DNA from: Streptomyces niphimycinicus | Lineage (GTDB): Bacteria; Actinomycetota; Actinomycetes; Streptomycetales; Streptomycetaceae | Direction of reading: 5' to 3' | Length of the DNA stretch: 34,060 nt | Assembly: GCF_018883605.1 (NCBI RefSeq) | Contig: NZ_JAHLEM010000097.1 | Location: 1-34,060, forward strand | Part shown: piece after piece, positions 10,327-18,149 of the stretch | Position numbering within the stretch: position 1 is the first letter of the stretch | How the letters are laid out: the number at the start of each line of letters is the position of its first letter | Position numbers and translations under genes: made by a program | Notes under the pieces: generated by a model | Told to the model about the DNA's origin: nothing | The model's input: the letters and a program-made list of their open reading frames with translations, nothing else | The model's database searches: none

Positions 10327-10695
10327 ATGGCGAAGGGCGACGTGCGCGAGTTTGAAGATCCTTCTGCCGACGTCCTCGCCGAGGCGGCGGCGGCCTTCGG
10401 GCTGCTGGCTTCGGCGGCACGGCTGCACATCATGTGGGCGCTCGCCCAGGGGGAGAGCGATGTGACGCATCTCGCCGACCGGGTGGGCGGGGCGCTGCCC
10501 GCGATCAGTCAGCATCTGACCAAGCTCAAGCTGGCGGGGCTGGTCCGCTCCCGGCGGGAAGGCCGCCGTCAGGTGTACTTCGTCGATGACCCCGACGTCG
10601 TGACCGTGGTGCGTGTGATGGTCGGCCAGCTCGCCGACCGTGCGCGGAACGAGGCCGCGGCGCCGGTGCGTCTGGTGCCCGAAACCGGTGCCTGA
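10327..10695 (+). CDS. ArsR/SmtB-family winged-helix repressor
   Basis: The 122-residue protein has the ArsR fold: RLHIMWALAQGESDVTHLADRV, the recognition helix LPAISQHLTKLKLAGLV (about 57-73) and the wing RREGRRQVYFVDDP (about 77-90). It contains no Cys, and the C-terminal alpha-5 helix (VVTVVRVMVGQLADRAR) lacks the His/Asp ligand set of CzrA/NmtR-type sensors. The usual metal sites are therefore not obvious, although Asp and His in SDVTHLADR could contribute to one. It starts after a good GGAGG and ends seven bases before the P-type ATPase start, so the two are almost certainly one operon and the ATPase substrate is the likely inducer. Confidence 0.9.
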   Translation: MAKGDVREFEDPSADVLAEAAAAFGLLASAARLHIMWALAQGESDVTHLADRVGGALPAISQHLTKLKLAGLVRSRREGRRQVYFVDDPDVVTVVRVMVGQLADRARNEAAAPVRLVPETGA

Positions 10696-10702
10696 GCACG
10701 CC

Positions 10703-13354
10703 ATGGCCGCAGGGAGCGGCACCCCGACCGCCGCGACACCGTCCCCAGGAAGCGGCGGGAGTGCGGCGCCGACCGCGCTGCAAGTGCTGCGCGCCCTCGA
10801 CAGCGGGCCGCGCGGGCTGACCGAGCAGGCGGCGGAGGAGCGTCTGGCCCGCTTCGGTGAAAACGTCCTGCCCGCCCAGCGCGCCACTCCCTGGCCTCGG
10901 CGGCTTTTGCGCGGCCTGCGCGATCCGTTCACCGCGGTGCTGCTCGTGCTCGGTCTCGTGTCGGCGGCGGTGGCCTCCTGGGCGACCGCGACCGTGATCA
11001 CCTTCCTCGTGGTGGTGAGCTGCGGGCTGCGCATATCCGGCGAGCTGCGGGCCGATCGGTCCATGGCCCATCTGCGCGAGCTGGTCGCCACCACGGCGAG
11101 CGTGCTGCGCCGGGCCGACTCGCGGGACGCCGCTCCGGTGGTGTGCGAGATCCCGGTCGATCAGCTAGTGCCGGGCGATGTGATCAGTCTCGGTCCCGGG
11201 GATCTGGTGCCCGCGGACGTACGGCTGCTGCGGGCCAGTGGACTACGGGTGTACCAGGCGGCGCTCACCGGAGAGTCACAGCCCGTCGACAAGTACCCGG
11301 TCGACGTGCCCGACGCCCGGTACGGCCGGGGCGTATTCGGGCAGCCGCACCTGTGTTTCCAGGGCAGCAGCGTGGCATCGGGCAGTGGCACGGCCGTTGT
11401 GGAGGCAACCGGGGCGCAAACGGAGTTCGCACGTACGCATACGGGTGTCCAGCGGCGCGGACCCAGTGCCTTCGACCGTTCGGTGCACGGCGTCTCGTGG
11501 ATTCTCGTCCGCTTCACGCTGCTGACCCCGCCGCTGGTCCTCATGGCCAACGCCGCCGTGGACGGACGCGGCCTGGAGACTCTGCCGTTCGCGGTGGCGG
11601 TGGCGGTCGCGCTGACCCCGGAAATGCTGCCGGTCGTCGTCACGACATGCCTCGCCCGCGGCGCCGCGCTCCTCGCCCGCACCCACGGGGTGATCGTCAA
11701 GCGCCTGCCCGCGCTGCACGACCTGGGCGCCATGGACGTGCTGTGTCTGGACAAGACCGGCACCCTCACCGAGGACCGGCCCGTCGTGCACCGGGCCTTG
11801 GACGCGGACGGCCAGAACGACGCCGAGGTGCTGCGCTGGGCCGGCGTCAACGCCTGGTGGACTCTGCAACTCGCCGACCTGCCCGTGCCGGACATGCTGG
11901 ATGAGGCGCTGCTGGATGCCGTCGACGAGGCGGAGGCCATGGCCTACGAGCCGGTGGCGGCGCTGCCGTTCGATCCGGTACGCCGCCTGGCCACCGCCGT
12001 CGTCAGCACCCCTGGCCGCCTCGGCACCCACACGCTCATCGTCAAGGGGGCCGTCGAGGCTGTCCTGGAACGGTGTGCCCTCGGCGAAGAGGAACGGGCG
12101 AGGCTGCACTCGCTCGCCGACCGCCGGGCCACCGACGGTCTGCGCCTGCTGGCGGTCGCCACCGCCGACCGCGCCGCACGCCACCGCGCCTACACCCACG
12201 CCGACGAACACGATCTCACCTTCCGGGGGTTCGTGACGCTGCGGGACGAGGTCACCGACACCGCCGCCGCCGCCCTGCGCGACCTCGCCGACCGCGGGGT
12301 GAACGTGAAGATCCTCACCGGCGACCACCCGGGAACCGCCACCCGCGCCTGCCACGATCTCGGCCTCGCGGTCGACGGCGTCCTGACCGCCGACCGCGTC
12401 GACTTGCTCACCGACGCCGAACTGGCCGCCGCGGCACGCCGTACCACGGTCTTCGCCCGCTGCTCGCCCGACCACAAGGCCCGCATCGTCACCGCCCTGC
12501 GTGCCGATGGACACACGGCCGGCTTCCTCGGCGACGGCGCCAACGACCTGCCCGCCCTGCGCGCCGCCGACATCGGCATCTGCCCGCGCGACGCGGTGGC
12601 CGTGACCCGGGACGGCGCCGACGTGGTCCTCGCCGGACAGCAGAAGCAGGACAAGGGGGGTAAAGACCTCACGGCCATCGGCCGTGCCGTCACGGCGGGA
12701 CGGCACGCCGGCGGCAACATCACGGCGTACCTGCGCATCGCCCTCTCCTCCAACCTCGGCAACGTGATCGCGATGCTCGCCGCGGGCGTCCTGCTGCCTT
12801 TCCTGCCGATGCTGCCCGCCCAGGTCCTGGTGCAGAACCTGTGCTTCGACGCCGCCCAGCTCGCCTTCGCCTACGACCGCCCTCACCCGGCCGCGCTGCG
12901 CCGTCCCGCCGTGCTGCGCCCGCGTGGCCTGCTGCGCTTCATCACCGGCTTCGGCGCCCTCAACGCCCTGGCCGACCTGGCCACCTTCGCCCTGCTCGCC
13001 CTCGCCATGTACGGCCCCGGCAGCGACAACGACGAGGCGATCTTCCACTCCGGCTGGTTCACCGAGAACCTGCTCACCCAGGCACTGGTCATGGTCCTGC
13101 TGCACACGGGCCGCCGCGGCGCCAGGGGCGGACTGAGCCCGGTGGGCTGGGCGGCCGCCGCCCTCGCCGCCCTCGGCGTCCTGCTGCCCCCCTCCCCGCT
13201 CGGTCCACCGCTCGGGATGACGGCACTGCCGCTCGCGTACTACGCGCAGCTCGCTGCCGTCCTGACGCTGTACGCGGCCGCGCTGGCGATGGCCATGCGG
13301 CGCCGCGAACGACGGCACGCGGAGCGGCGAGTCGTAATGGAATCCAGCCGATGA
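10703..13354 (+). CDS. MgtA-type magnesium-translocating P-type ATPase (P3B)
   Basis: The 883-residue membrane pump has the P-type ATPase order: N-terminal cation-ATPase segment (RLARFGENVLP), actuator motif LTGES, LTPEMLP in TM4, phosphorylation site CLDKTGTLTED, nucleotide-binding LPFDPVRRL and KGAVEAVLERC, and hinge GDGANDLPAL. The LTPEMLPVVVTTCLARG stretch and the C-terminal SSNLGNVIAMLAAGVLLPFLPML segment are diagnostic of MgtA/MgtB, which import Mg2+ and possibly Ni2+. Leu replaces the commoner Thr/Ser before the phosphorylated Asp. I chose the ATG at 10703. Its ribosome binding site is weak, so translation is probably coupled to the ArsR gene ending at 10695. An in-frame GTG at 10640 inside arsR is possible but less likely. 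Confidence 0.88.
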   Translation: MAAGSGTPTAATPSPGSGGSAAPTALQVLRALDSGPRGLTEQAAEERLARFGENVLPAQRATPWPRRLLRGLRDPFTAVLLVLGLVSAAVASWATATVITFLVVVSCGLRISGELRADRSMAHLRELVATTASVLRRADSRDAAPVVCEIPVDQLVPGDVISLGPGDLVPADVRLLRASGLRVYQAALTGESQPVDKYPVDVPDARYGRGVFGQPHLCFQGSSVASGSGTAVVEATGAQTEFARTHTGVQRRGPSAFDRSVHGVSWILVRFTLLTPPLVLMANAAVDGRGLETLPFAVAVAVALTPEMLPVVVTTCLARGAALLARTHGVIVKRLPALHDLGAMDVLCLDKTGTLTEDRPVVHRALDADGQNDAEVLRWAGVNAWWTLQLADLPVPDMLDEALLDAVDEAEAMAYEPVAALPFDPVRRLATAVVSTPGRLGTHTLIVKGAVEAVLERCALGEEERARLHSLADRRATDGLRLLAVATADRAARHRAYTHADEHDLTFRGFVTLRDEVTDTAAAALRDLADRGVNVKILTGDHPGTATRACHDLGLAVDGVLTADRVDLLTDAELAAAARRTTVFARCSPDHKARIVTALRADGHTAGFLGDGANDLPALRAADIGICPRDAVAVTRDGADVVLAGQQKQDKGGKDLTAIGRAVTAGRHAGGNITAYLRIALSSNLGNVIAMLAAGVLLPFLPMLPAQVLVQNLCFDAAQLAFAYDRPHPAALRRPAVLRPRGLLRFITGFGALNALADLATFALLALAMYGPGSDNDEAIFHSGWFTENLLTQALVMVLLHTGRRGARGGLSPVGWAAAALAALGVLLPPSPLGPPLGMTALPLAYYAQLAAVLTLYAAALAMAMRRRERRHAERRVVMESSR

Positions 13355-13517
13355 GCGCCTGGGGCGAGCCATGGCGGACAAGGCCGGGCCGCCTTCGACA
13401 CCGGCTATGGAACAACTGGGGCAAGGCGGGGTCAGCGGTCGCGCGCTGAGCCTGCTCCTCGTGGCGGACGCGAGGTATATGCGGCCCGGCGTGCCGGACC
13501 GCACCACGGCGCCGGGA

Positions 13518-15044
13518 TCATCCGTAGGAGAGGTTGGAGCAGGCGTCGTCGTCGGCGGAGCGGGCGCCGTCGGCCACCTTGGAGGGGACGGTGGTCGGCT
13601 CGGGTGACGGTGCGGCCGAGGGGTTGTCCGCGTACGACTGGCCGAGAGTGACGGTGATGCCGTCGGCGGACGCCTGTTCGAGTCCGGCCTTGGCGAAGAG
13701 CCGGGCAACCGTTTCGGCCTGGGTCTTCTGGCCGGGTCCGTAGGTGATCGTGGTCGTGGCGTGGTCCTGGCTCGGCGCGTTGCCGGTGCCGGTGATCATG
13801 AAGCCGTGGTCGGTGAGCGCCTTGGCGGCGCGTGAGGCGAGGCCGCCGGTGGTGGTGCCGTTGTGAATGGCCACCGCGATGCCGTCGCCGGAGACCTGCC
13901 TGGCGCTCTGTGACGGTTCGGGCTTCTTGTCGCCGTTCTTTCCGCCGGCGTCCTTGCCGTCGAGGGTGCGGTCGGCCTTCAGAGCGGCCCACAGGGCGTC
14001 GGCCTCCGGCTCGACGATGGCGACCCGCTCGCCCTGGTACCGCCAGGGGATGGTGATGAACTTGGTGTTGTGCAGGTCGATCTGCTTCATCGACATCGCG
14101 AAGGAGATCAGCTTGTTGGCGGAGCCCAGACCGGGGTCGACCGTCATGGACTTGGCGGCGGCGTTCGCGAGGGGCAGCAGCTTGGTGGGGGTGAGTCCGT
14201 CGCTCTTGATCTTCTTCATGAGGCTGGCGATGAAGGCTTGCTGGCGCTTGATGCGGCCTATGTCGGAGCCGTCGCCGATGCCGTGCCGGATGCGCACGTA
14301 GTCCAGGGCCTTCTGTCCGGCGACGTTCTGCTCGCCCTTGGCGAAGATGCGCTCGCCGCGGTCCGCGCGGTTGGGGTTGAGGTCCTTCTGGTAGACGTCC
14401 TGCGGCACGCACACCTCGACGCCGCCCACCACGTCGGTGAGCTTCGCGAAGCCCTTGAAGTCGACCACTATCGTGTGGTGGACGCGCAGGCCGGTGAGGT
14501 GCTCCACGGTGTTCTGCGTGCAGGCCGGATTGCCCTTGGCGGTCTGTCCGACGGAGTACGCGGCGTTGAACATGTCGTGCCGCGTCTTGGTCCAGCTCCC
14601 GTCGGGCAGCTTGCAGGGCGGGATGTCCACGAGGGTGTCGCGGGGGATGGACACGGCCACGGCGTGCTTGCGGTCGGCGTACACATGCAGCAGCAGCGCG
14701 GTGTCGGAGCGCCCGATGTCGCCCTTGTCGCCGCCGCCCAGCTCGCTGTTGCCTCCGGTACGCGCGTCCGAGCCGATGACGAGGACGTTCTGGCCCTTGG
14801 AGAAGTCGTCCGGCCGGTCTCCGGAGATGCCGTCCGCGTCGAAGGTGCTGATGTTGCCGTTTAGCTGCCAGTACACCCAGCCCGCGCCCGCCGCCACGAG
14901 CACCAGCAGCGACAGCACTATGGTCAGCGCGATCCGCGTACGGCTCCGCTTGCGCCGCCGGGCGCGGGAGGCGTCCCGGCACCGCTCGGTTGGCCGCGCC
15001 GGGGCGCGGCGCCTGGACGCGGTCTTCTTGCGGCTGTTGGTCAT
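13518..15044 (-). CDS. LytR-CpsA-Psr (LCP) family cell-wall ligase with C-terminal LytR_C domain
   Basis: LCP enzymes transfer undecaprenyl-linked glycopolymers to peptidoglycan on the outer face of the membrane. The 508-residue protein has a basic cytoplasmic tail (1-37), one membrane anchor (about 38-58), and the LCP domain with NVLVIGSDAR (87-95), GRSDTALLLHV (111-121) and VSIPRDTLV (131-139). The Arg and Asp residues that hold the pyrophosphate are present. RIRHGIGDGSDIGRIKRQQ continues the fold. A Lys/Gly-rich linker (about 385-405) leads to a LytR_C domain (VAIHNGTTTGGLASRAAKAL onward). The ATG at 15044 has GAGGGGT upstream. A TTG-N5-TTGCGCAA-N5-CAA palindrome lies 58-81 bp before the start. 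Convergent with the ATPase gene across 163 bp in which I see nothing. Confidence 0.92.
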   Translation of the reverse strand: MTNSRKKTASRRRAPARPTERCRDASRARRRKRSRTRIALTIVLSLLVLVAAGAGWVYWQLNGNISTFDADGISGDRPDDFSKGQNVLVIGSDARTGGNSELGGGDKGDIGRSDTALLLHVYADRKHAVAVSIPRDTLVDIPPCKLPDGSWTKTRHDMFNAAYSVGQTAKGNPACTQNTVEHLTGLRVHHTIVVDFKGFAKLTDVVGGVEVCVPQDVYQKDLNPNRADRGERIFAKGEQNVAGQKALDYVRIRHGIGDGSDIGRIKRQQAFIASLMKKIKSDGLTPTKLLPLANAAAKSMTVDPGLGSANKLISFAMSMKQIDLHNTKFITIPWRYQGERVAIVEPEADALWAALKADRTLDGKDAGGKNGDKKPEPSQSARQVSGDGIAVAIHNGTTTGGLASRAAKALTDHGFMITGTGNAPSQDHATTTITYGPGQKTQAETVARLFAKAGLEQASADGITVTLGQSYADNPSAAPSPEPTTVPSKVADGARSADDDACSNLSYG

Positions 15045-15413
15045 CCGTACACCCCTCGTGCGTGCGGCTCTACACAGGGGACTGCTGACCCCGACCCTTG
15101 GTTGTGTGATTGCGCAATCTAGCAACTATTTCCCGGGAACGGTCCACGGCCCCGCCCCGTGACGTTCTCCAGGGCCAATGACCCGTTTTACGCGGCGAGT
15201 TGAGTGACGTCGTTCAGGGCGCGGCATCCCGCCGGAACACCCACTCCATGGTGGGCTCGATCACGGCCCTTGCCGGGTTAGCCGAACGCGGCCATCCGCC
15301 GGCCGCCGCCCCCCGGAGCGGCAATCGACAAGGCGGCACGGGAACGCGGAAAGGGGCCTGCCGTCCGACAGGAGGATGTGGACGGCACAGCGGCCGGCGG
15401 GGCTCAGATGCCG
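15045..15413. other. Intergenic region between terD and the LCP gene
   Basis: This 369-base stretch holds the LCP promoter region with palindrome site 1. On the terD side it holds a stem TGCCGTCC/GGACGGCA (15359-15366 with 15380-15387, 13-nt loop), which may terminate terD transcription. I see no gene in the remainder (15126-15358). Confidence 0.55.
15102..15125. promoter_or_regulatory. Stress-island palindrome, site 1 (upstream of the LCP gene)
   Basis: TTG (15102-15104), five bases, TTGCGCAA (15110-15117), five bases, CAA (15123-15125) gives a perfect match to the 24-bp consensus. The core extends to GATTGCGCAATC and the arms to GTTG/CAAC. It lies 58 bp upstream of the LCP ATG. Confidence 0.75.
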
Positions 15414-15989
15414 TCAGGCGTTGACGCCGTAGTCGAGTGCGATGCCGCGCAGGCCGGAAGCGTAGCCCTGGCCCACCGCGCGGAACTTCCACTCCGCGCC
15501 GTGCCGGTACAGCTCACCGAAGACCATCGCGGTCTCCGTCGAGGCGTCCTCCGACAGGTCATAGCGGGCGATCTCCTGGTCGTTCGACTGGTTCACGACG
15601 CGGATGTAGGCGTTGCGCACCTGGCCGAAACTCTGCCCGCGGACCTCGGCGTCATGAATGGACACCGGGAACACGACCTTGGCGACGTTGCCGGGCACCC
15701 CGGCGAGGTTCACCTTGACGACCTCGTCGTCACCCTCACCCTCGCCGGTGAGGTTGTCACCTGTGTGCTCGACCGAGCCATCCGGGCTCTTGAGGTTGTT
15801 GTAGAAGACGAAGTGCTGGTCGGAGACAACCTTCCCGGACTCATCGCACAGCAGAGCCGATGCGTCCAGGTCATAGTCCACGCCGGTGGTGGTACGGACG
15901 TCCCAGCCCAGACCGATCAACACCGCCGTCAGCCCCGGCGCCTCCTTGCTCAGCGACACATTGCCGCCTTTGGACAGAGAAACTCCCAC
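15414..15989 (-). CDS. TerD family protein (calcium-binding stress/tellurite protein)
   Basis: The 191-residue cytoplasmic protein is a full-length TerD domain: [75 protein letters not shown], and the C-terminal [17 protein letters not shown] and [10 protein letters not shown]. The acidic DYDLDAS and GDDE clusters are the Ca2+-binding residues of the family. TerD proteins occur in several copies in Streptomyces and affect tellurite resistance, stress tolerance and differentiation. The GTG start at 15989 follows a near-ideal GGAGGAGGAGAACA, so translation should be strong. Palindrome site 2 lies 82-105 bp upstream. Confidence 0.95.
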   Translation of the reverse strand: MGVSLSKGGNVSLSKEAPGLTAVLIGLGWDVRTTTGVDYDLDASALLCDESGKVVSDQHFVFYNNLKSPDGSVEHTGDNLTGEGEGDDEVVKVNLAGVPGNVAKVVFPVSIHDAEVRGQSFGQVRNAYIRVVNQSNDQEIARYDLSEDASTETAMVFGELYRHGAEWKFRAVGQGYASGLRGIALDYGVNA

Positions 15990-16070
15990 TGTTCTCCTCC
16001 TCCATTGCTGGCTTGCTCCTGGCGCTTGGCGCCCAACTGGCTCCGACCACGGAGCCGCGATCACCCTAGC

Positions 16071-16094
16071 TCGCACAGTTGCGCAATGTCTAAA
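16071..16094. promoter_or_regulatory. Stress-island palindrome, site 2 (upstream of terD)
   Basis: TCG-CACAG-TTGCGCAA-TGTCT-AAA, with the perfect 8-bp core at 16079-16086 and two of three bases matching in each outer arm. It lies in the 152-bp gap between tatA and terD. Confidence 0.65.
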
Positions 16095-16141
16095 GTATCG
16101 AATCCCTCGCCTTCCCCCGGGAGCCGCGTGCCGTACGGGAC

Positions 16142-16438
16142 TCACCGCCCCGTGGCGTGATCTTCTCGGCCCGCGCGCGCCGAGGAGGGCTCGCCGGAGG
16201 CTGCCTGGATAACGCGGGATGAGGGCTGCTCGGCCGTGCCGGCGGCAGCGGACGCCGACGAGGCCGTGACCGCCTGCCCGTTCTCCTCCTTCATGGCCTT
16301 GGCCTCACTCTTGAGGATGCGCAGGGACTTGCCCAGAGACCGAGCGGTGTCGGGCAGCCTCTTCGCCCCGAAGAGCAGAATGAACACAATCGCCACGATC
16401 AGCAGGTGCCAGGGTTCCAGTCCATTGCGAAGCACCAC
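16142..16438 (-). CDS. tatA: TatA-like twin-arginine translocase subunit
   Basis: The 98-residue protein has the TatA/E layout: a short N-terminal segment, one membrane helix ([17 protein letters not shown], about 6-22), the conserved FGAKRLPD hinge (about 23-30), an amphipathic helix ([21 protein letters not shown]) and a polar Ala/Ser-rich tail. TatA oligomers form the pore for folded proteins carrying RR signal peptides. No tatB or tatC is nearby, so this is a stand-alone paralogue rather than the main tatAC locus. Two adjacent GTG codons (16438 and 16435) follow GAGG, and either may be used. Palindrome site 3 lies 51-74 bp upstream, suggesting stress-dependent expression. Confidence 0.85.
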   Translation of the reverse strand: MVLRNGLEPWHLLIVAIVFILLFGAKRLPDTARSLGKSLRILKSEAKAMKEENGQAVTASSASAAAGTAEQPSSRVIQAASGEPSSARAGREDHATGR

Positions 16439-16488
16439 ACTCACCTCGTTCCTCGTTGTCGGCCGCCGGGCGCCACCCCTCGGCGCGC

Positions 16489-16512
16489 TTGCAGTATTGC
16501 GCAACTGTACAA
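16489..16512. promoter_or_regulatory. Stress-island palindrome, site 3 (upstream of tatA)
   Basis: TTG-CAGTA-TTGCGCAA-CTGTA-CAA is a perfect match to the 24-bp consensus, core 16497-16504. It lies in the 347-base divergent gap 16439-16785, 51 bp from the tatA start and 274 bp from the next plus-strand start. The rest of the gap shows no gene. Confidence 0.75.
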
Positions 16513-16704
16513 CTCGAAGGTGTCGCCGTGGAATGGCCCGGCAGGGCACGTTCGAGGACCCGTAACACCTCGCCGCGGCAGATGACCGGCGGGGCGATGG
16601 ACCCGCGGTGCCGGGGGTCGTCGGCGGCGACGACCAGCGGGGTGACAGAGGGTCGCCGACGTGGCCGAAAAGCCCTCGGTCCGCTCCCAGTCGAGGAACT
16701 GTAT

Positions 16705-16718
16705 CTACACCACTGTAG
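16705..16718 (+). promoter_or_regulatory. Inverted repeat CTACA-CCAC-TGTAG upstream of the 73-residue protein
   Basis: A perfect 5-4-5 inverted repeat sits in an AT-richer patch 68 bp before the TTG start at 16786, in a promoter-like position. It may be an operator. The binding protein is unknown. Confidence 0.35.
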
Positions 16719-16785
16719 TTTTTCATTCGGCCGCGGACGCGGTCACCGGGCCGCCACGGCGCCCGGCGGGAATCAGGAGGACAGC

Positions 16786-17007
16786 TTGGCTGCGATAGAC
16801 CTTGGCAACATGGTGGACAAGGCATGGGCCGACAAGGAGCTCTCGGAGATCCTCGCGGCCCCCGTCTCCGCCCTGAAGGGCGTGTCGGACCGTCACGGCG
16901 AGTTGCTGCGCGAGGCGTTCGGCATCAAGACGGTGGCGGATCTGGCCAATCTGAAGTACTTCCAGTGGGCCTCCACACTGGCCTCGCTGGAATCCGCCAC
17001 GAAGTAG
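16786..17007 (+). CDS. 73-residue helix-hairpin-helix-like small protein
   Basis: The start is a TTG at 16786 supported by a perfect AGGAGG five bases upstream. The longer in-frame extension upstream is low-complexity and not protein-like. The protein ([18 protein letters not shown]...) contains [17 protein letters not shown] followed by [14 protein letters not shown] (about 28-58), which resembles a helix-hairpin-helix or SAM-like motif used in DNA or protein contacts. There is no signal peptide or membrane segment. A strong hairpin (17019-17050) follows, so it is monocistronic. It is flanked by tatA and an MT0933-like antitoxin gene. Function unknown. Confidence 0.75.
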   Translation: MAAIDLGNMVDKAWADKELSEILAAPVSALKGVSDRHGELLREAFGIKTVADLANLKYFQWASTLASLESATK

Positions 17008-17018
17008 AACCACAAGCC

Positions 17019-17050
17019 CGCGGCGGCGCCGGTACAACCGGACCGCCGCG
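17019..17050 (+). terminator. Hairpin terminator of the 73-residue protein gene
   Basis: CGCGGCGG (17019-17026) pairs with CCGCCGCG (17043-17050), with inner CCGGT/ACCGG around an ACA loop. It begins 12 bases after the stop codon. Confidence 0.75.
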
Positions 17051-17275
17051 ACTTTCGGGCAACACGGACAGCGGTCCAGTCGAGACAGCATCCCGGCGGA
17101 GCCAAGCGGGCCGGCGCTCCCGGTTCCCGCCCGGAGAGGGCGCGATGCCGACCCTCACCACCGTCACAAGCCCCATCACCAAGGAACGGGTGCCGGCACC
17201 CAGACCCACGCCCCATCGCCGCGCCGGTACCGCACACCCGGAACGACCGAGATCAGCCGGAGGTATACGCACAGG

Positions 17276-17473
17276 ATGTTCGACGCTTTGAAGAACCTCA
17301 AGCAGAAGGCCGCGGACCTCGCCGAGAGCCATGGCGGAAAGATCTCCGCGGGGCTGGAGAAAACCGGCGACTTCATCGACGACAGGACCGGCGGCAAATA
17401 CAGCGAAAAGATCGACACAGGAGTCGACAAGGCACAGGACTTCGTCGAGCGCCTTGGCGAGAAGAAGGACTGA
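17276..17473 (+). CDS. MT0933-like antitoxin family protein
   Basis: This 65-residue, highly charged, Lys-rich helical protein contains SAGLEKTGDFIDDRTGGKYS and EKIDTGVDKAQDFVERLG, the hallmark duplicated motif of the MT0933 antitoxin family of actinobacteria. No partner toxin gene is adjacent: the next gene downstream encodes a 76-residue orphan and the one upstream the helix-hairpin-helix-like protein. It may act as a stress-related small protein rather than a true antitoxin. The ATG at 17276 has GGAGG about 13 bases upstream, longer than usual, so translation may be modest. Confidence 0.85.
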   Translation: MFDALKNLKQKAADLAESHGGKISAGLEKTGDFIDDRTGGKYSEKIDTGVDKAQDFVERLGEKKD

Positions 17474-17620
17474 CAGCCCCGGCTCACCCCGAACGGGCAG
17501 TCAGCGCCCGCGACAGGATGGCAGGCGTGCCGGGGCGGTCTACCCCGGTACGCCTGCCGTGCAGACTCGCGCCACGCCATCTGAAGCGCCGAACGGTGCG
17601 TGTGACCCAAGACACAACAA

Positions 17621-17644
17621 TTCCATAGTTGCGCAACCGCTAAA
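17621..17644. promoter_or_regulatory. Stress-island palindrome, site 4 (upstream of the 76-residue orphan)
   Basis: TTC-CATAG-TTGCGCAA-CCGCT-AAA, core 17629-17636, with two of three bases in each outer arm. It overlaps a likely -10 element TAAACT (17641-17646), which lies eight bases before the ATG at 17654. A protein bound here would cover the promoter. Confidence 0.7.
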
Positions 17645-17653
17645 CTATTTTGG

Positions 17654-17884
17654 ATGGAAACCAGCGACGCAACGGGACAGGAAGCCGCGGTACTCGACGA
17701 TGGCCCCGCAGACGGACTGCGAGTCCGGGTCACCGGCCGACCGCGAGCGATTCAGGTGACATACCCCTGCGAGGTGGATGCCGCGCTCGACGGCGTGCGC
17801 GCGGAGGCGTTGTACATCTACCGCCGGGACCTCCGCGTGGAACACGAGCCGCTGCGGTACGGCTTCGACACGGCGAGCCCCTGA
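17654..17884 (+). CDS. 76-residue orphan protein, probably expressed from a leaderless transcript
   Basis: The protein (METSDATGQEAAVLDDGPADG...) has a hydrophilic N-terminus and a folded-looking C-terminal half, LRVRVTGRPRAIQVTYPCEV then RAEALYIYRRDLRVEH and PLRYGFDTASP. It has one Cys, no membrane segment and no signal peptide. I do not recognise the family. No ribosome binding site precedes the ATG, and a -10 hexamer TAAACT ends only seven bases before it, so the transcript may begin at or next to the start codon, as is common in Streptomyces. Palindrome site 4 overlaps this promoter. The 265 bases between its stop and glsB hold site 5 and nothing else I recognise. Confidence 0.65.
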   Translation: METSDATGQEAAVLDDGPADGLRVRVTGRPRAIQVTYPCEVDAALDGVRAEALYIYRRDLRVEHEPLRYGFDTASP

Positions 17885-18066
17885 TGGGCGCGGTACGAAA
17901 CTCGGCGGGCGACTCCGTCTTCGGACCCCTGACGGTGCCGGGGTGAGCGTGTTGCCATCGTCCAGCCGGACGCGAAGACGCACATGACGCCCGGTCGGCC
18001 GATGACGACGTGACCTCCGGGTGTGTACGCAACCGCGGGCGCCCAGGCACGCGTCTTCCCCAAGAT

Positions 18067-18090
18067 CTGTAAAATTGCGCAACCGAGCAA
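18067..18090. promoter_or_regulatory. Stress-island palindrome, site 5 (upstream of glsB)
   Basis: CTG-TAAAA-TTGCGCAA-CCGAG-CAA, core 18075-18082, with a full right arm and two of three bases in the left arm. A possible -10, AATACT, follows at 18089-18094. The glsB ATG is at 18150. Confidence 0.7.
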
Positions 18091-18149
18091 TACTGCTGTC
18101 GGCCAGGTGTGTCCCGACTTGGCCGGGCCGGATGGAGGACATCAACAAC

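Noticed and set aside
10640..10702. GTG at 10640 as the start of the P-type ATPase
   Set aside because: It lies deep inside arsR with no ribosome binding site, and the added residues are antisense-like and not conserved in MgtA proteins.
11276..13708. Minus-strand 810-residue frame opposite the P-type ATPase
   Set aside because: It is an antisense shadow with biased composition; the plus strand has complete ATPase motifs.
16456..16785. N-terminal extension of the 73-residue protein back to 16456
   Set aside because: The extension is Arg/Gly-rich and not protein-like, it crosses the palindrome and promoter area, and a perfect AGGAGG sits right before the TTG at 16786.
17276..17473. Toxin-antitoxin pair
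   Set aside because: The protein matches an antitoxin family, but neither neighbour resembles a toxin, so a functional module is not claimed.
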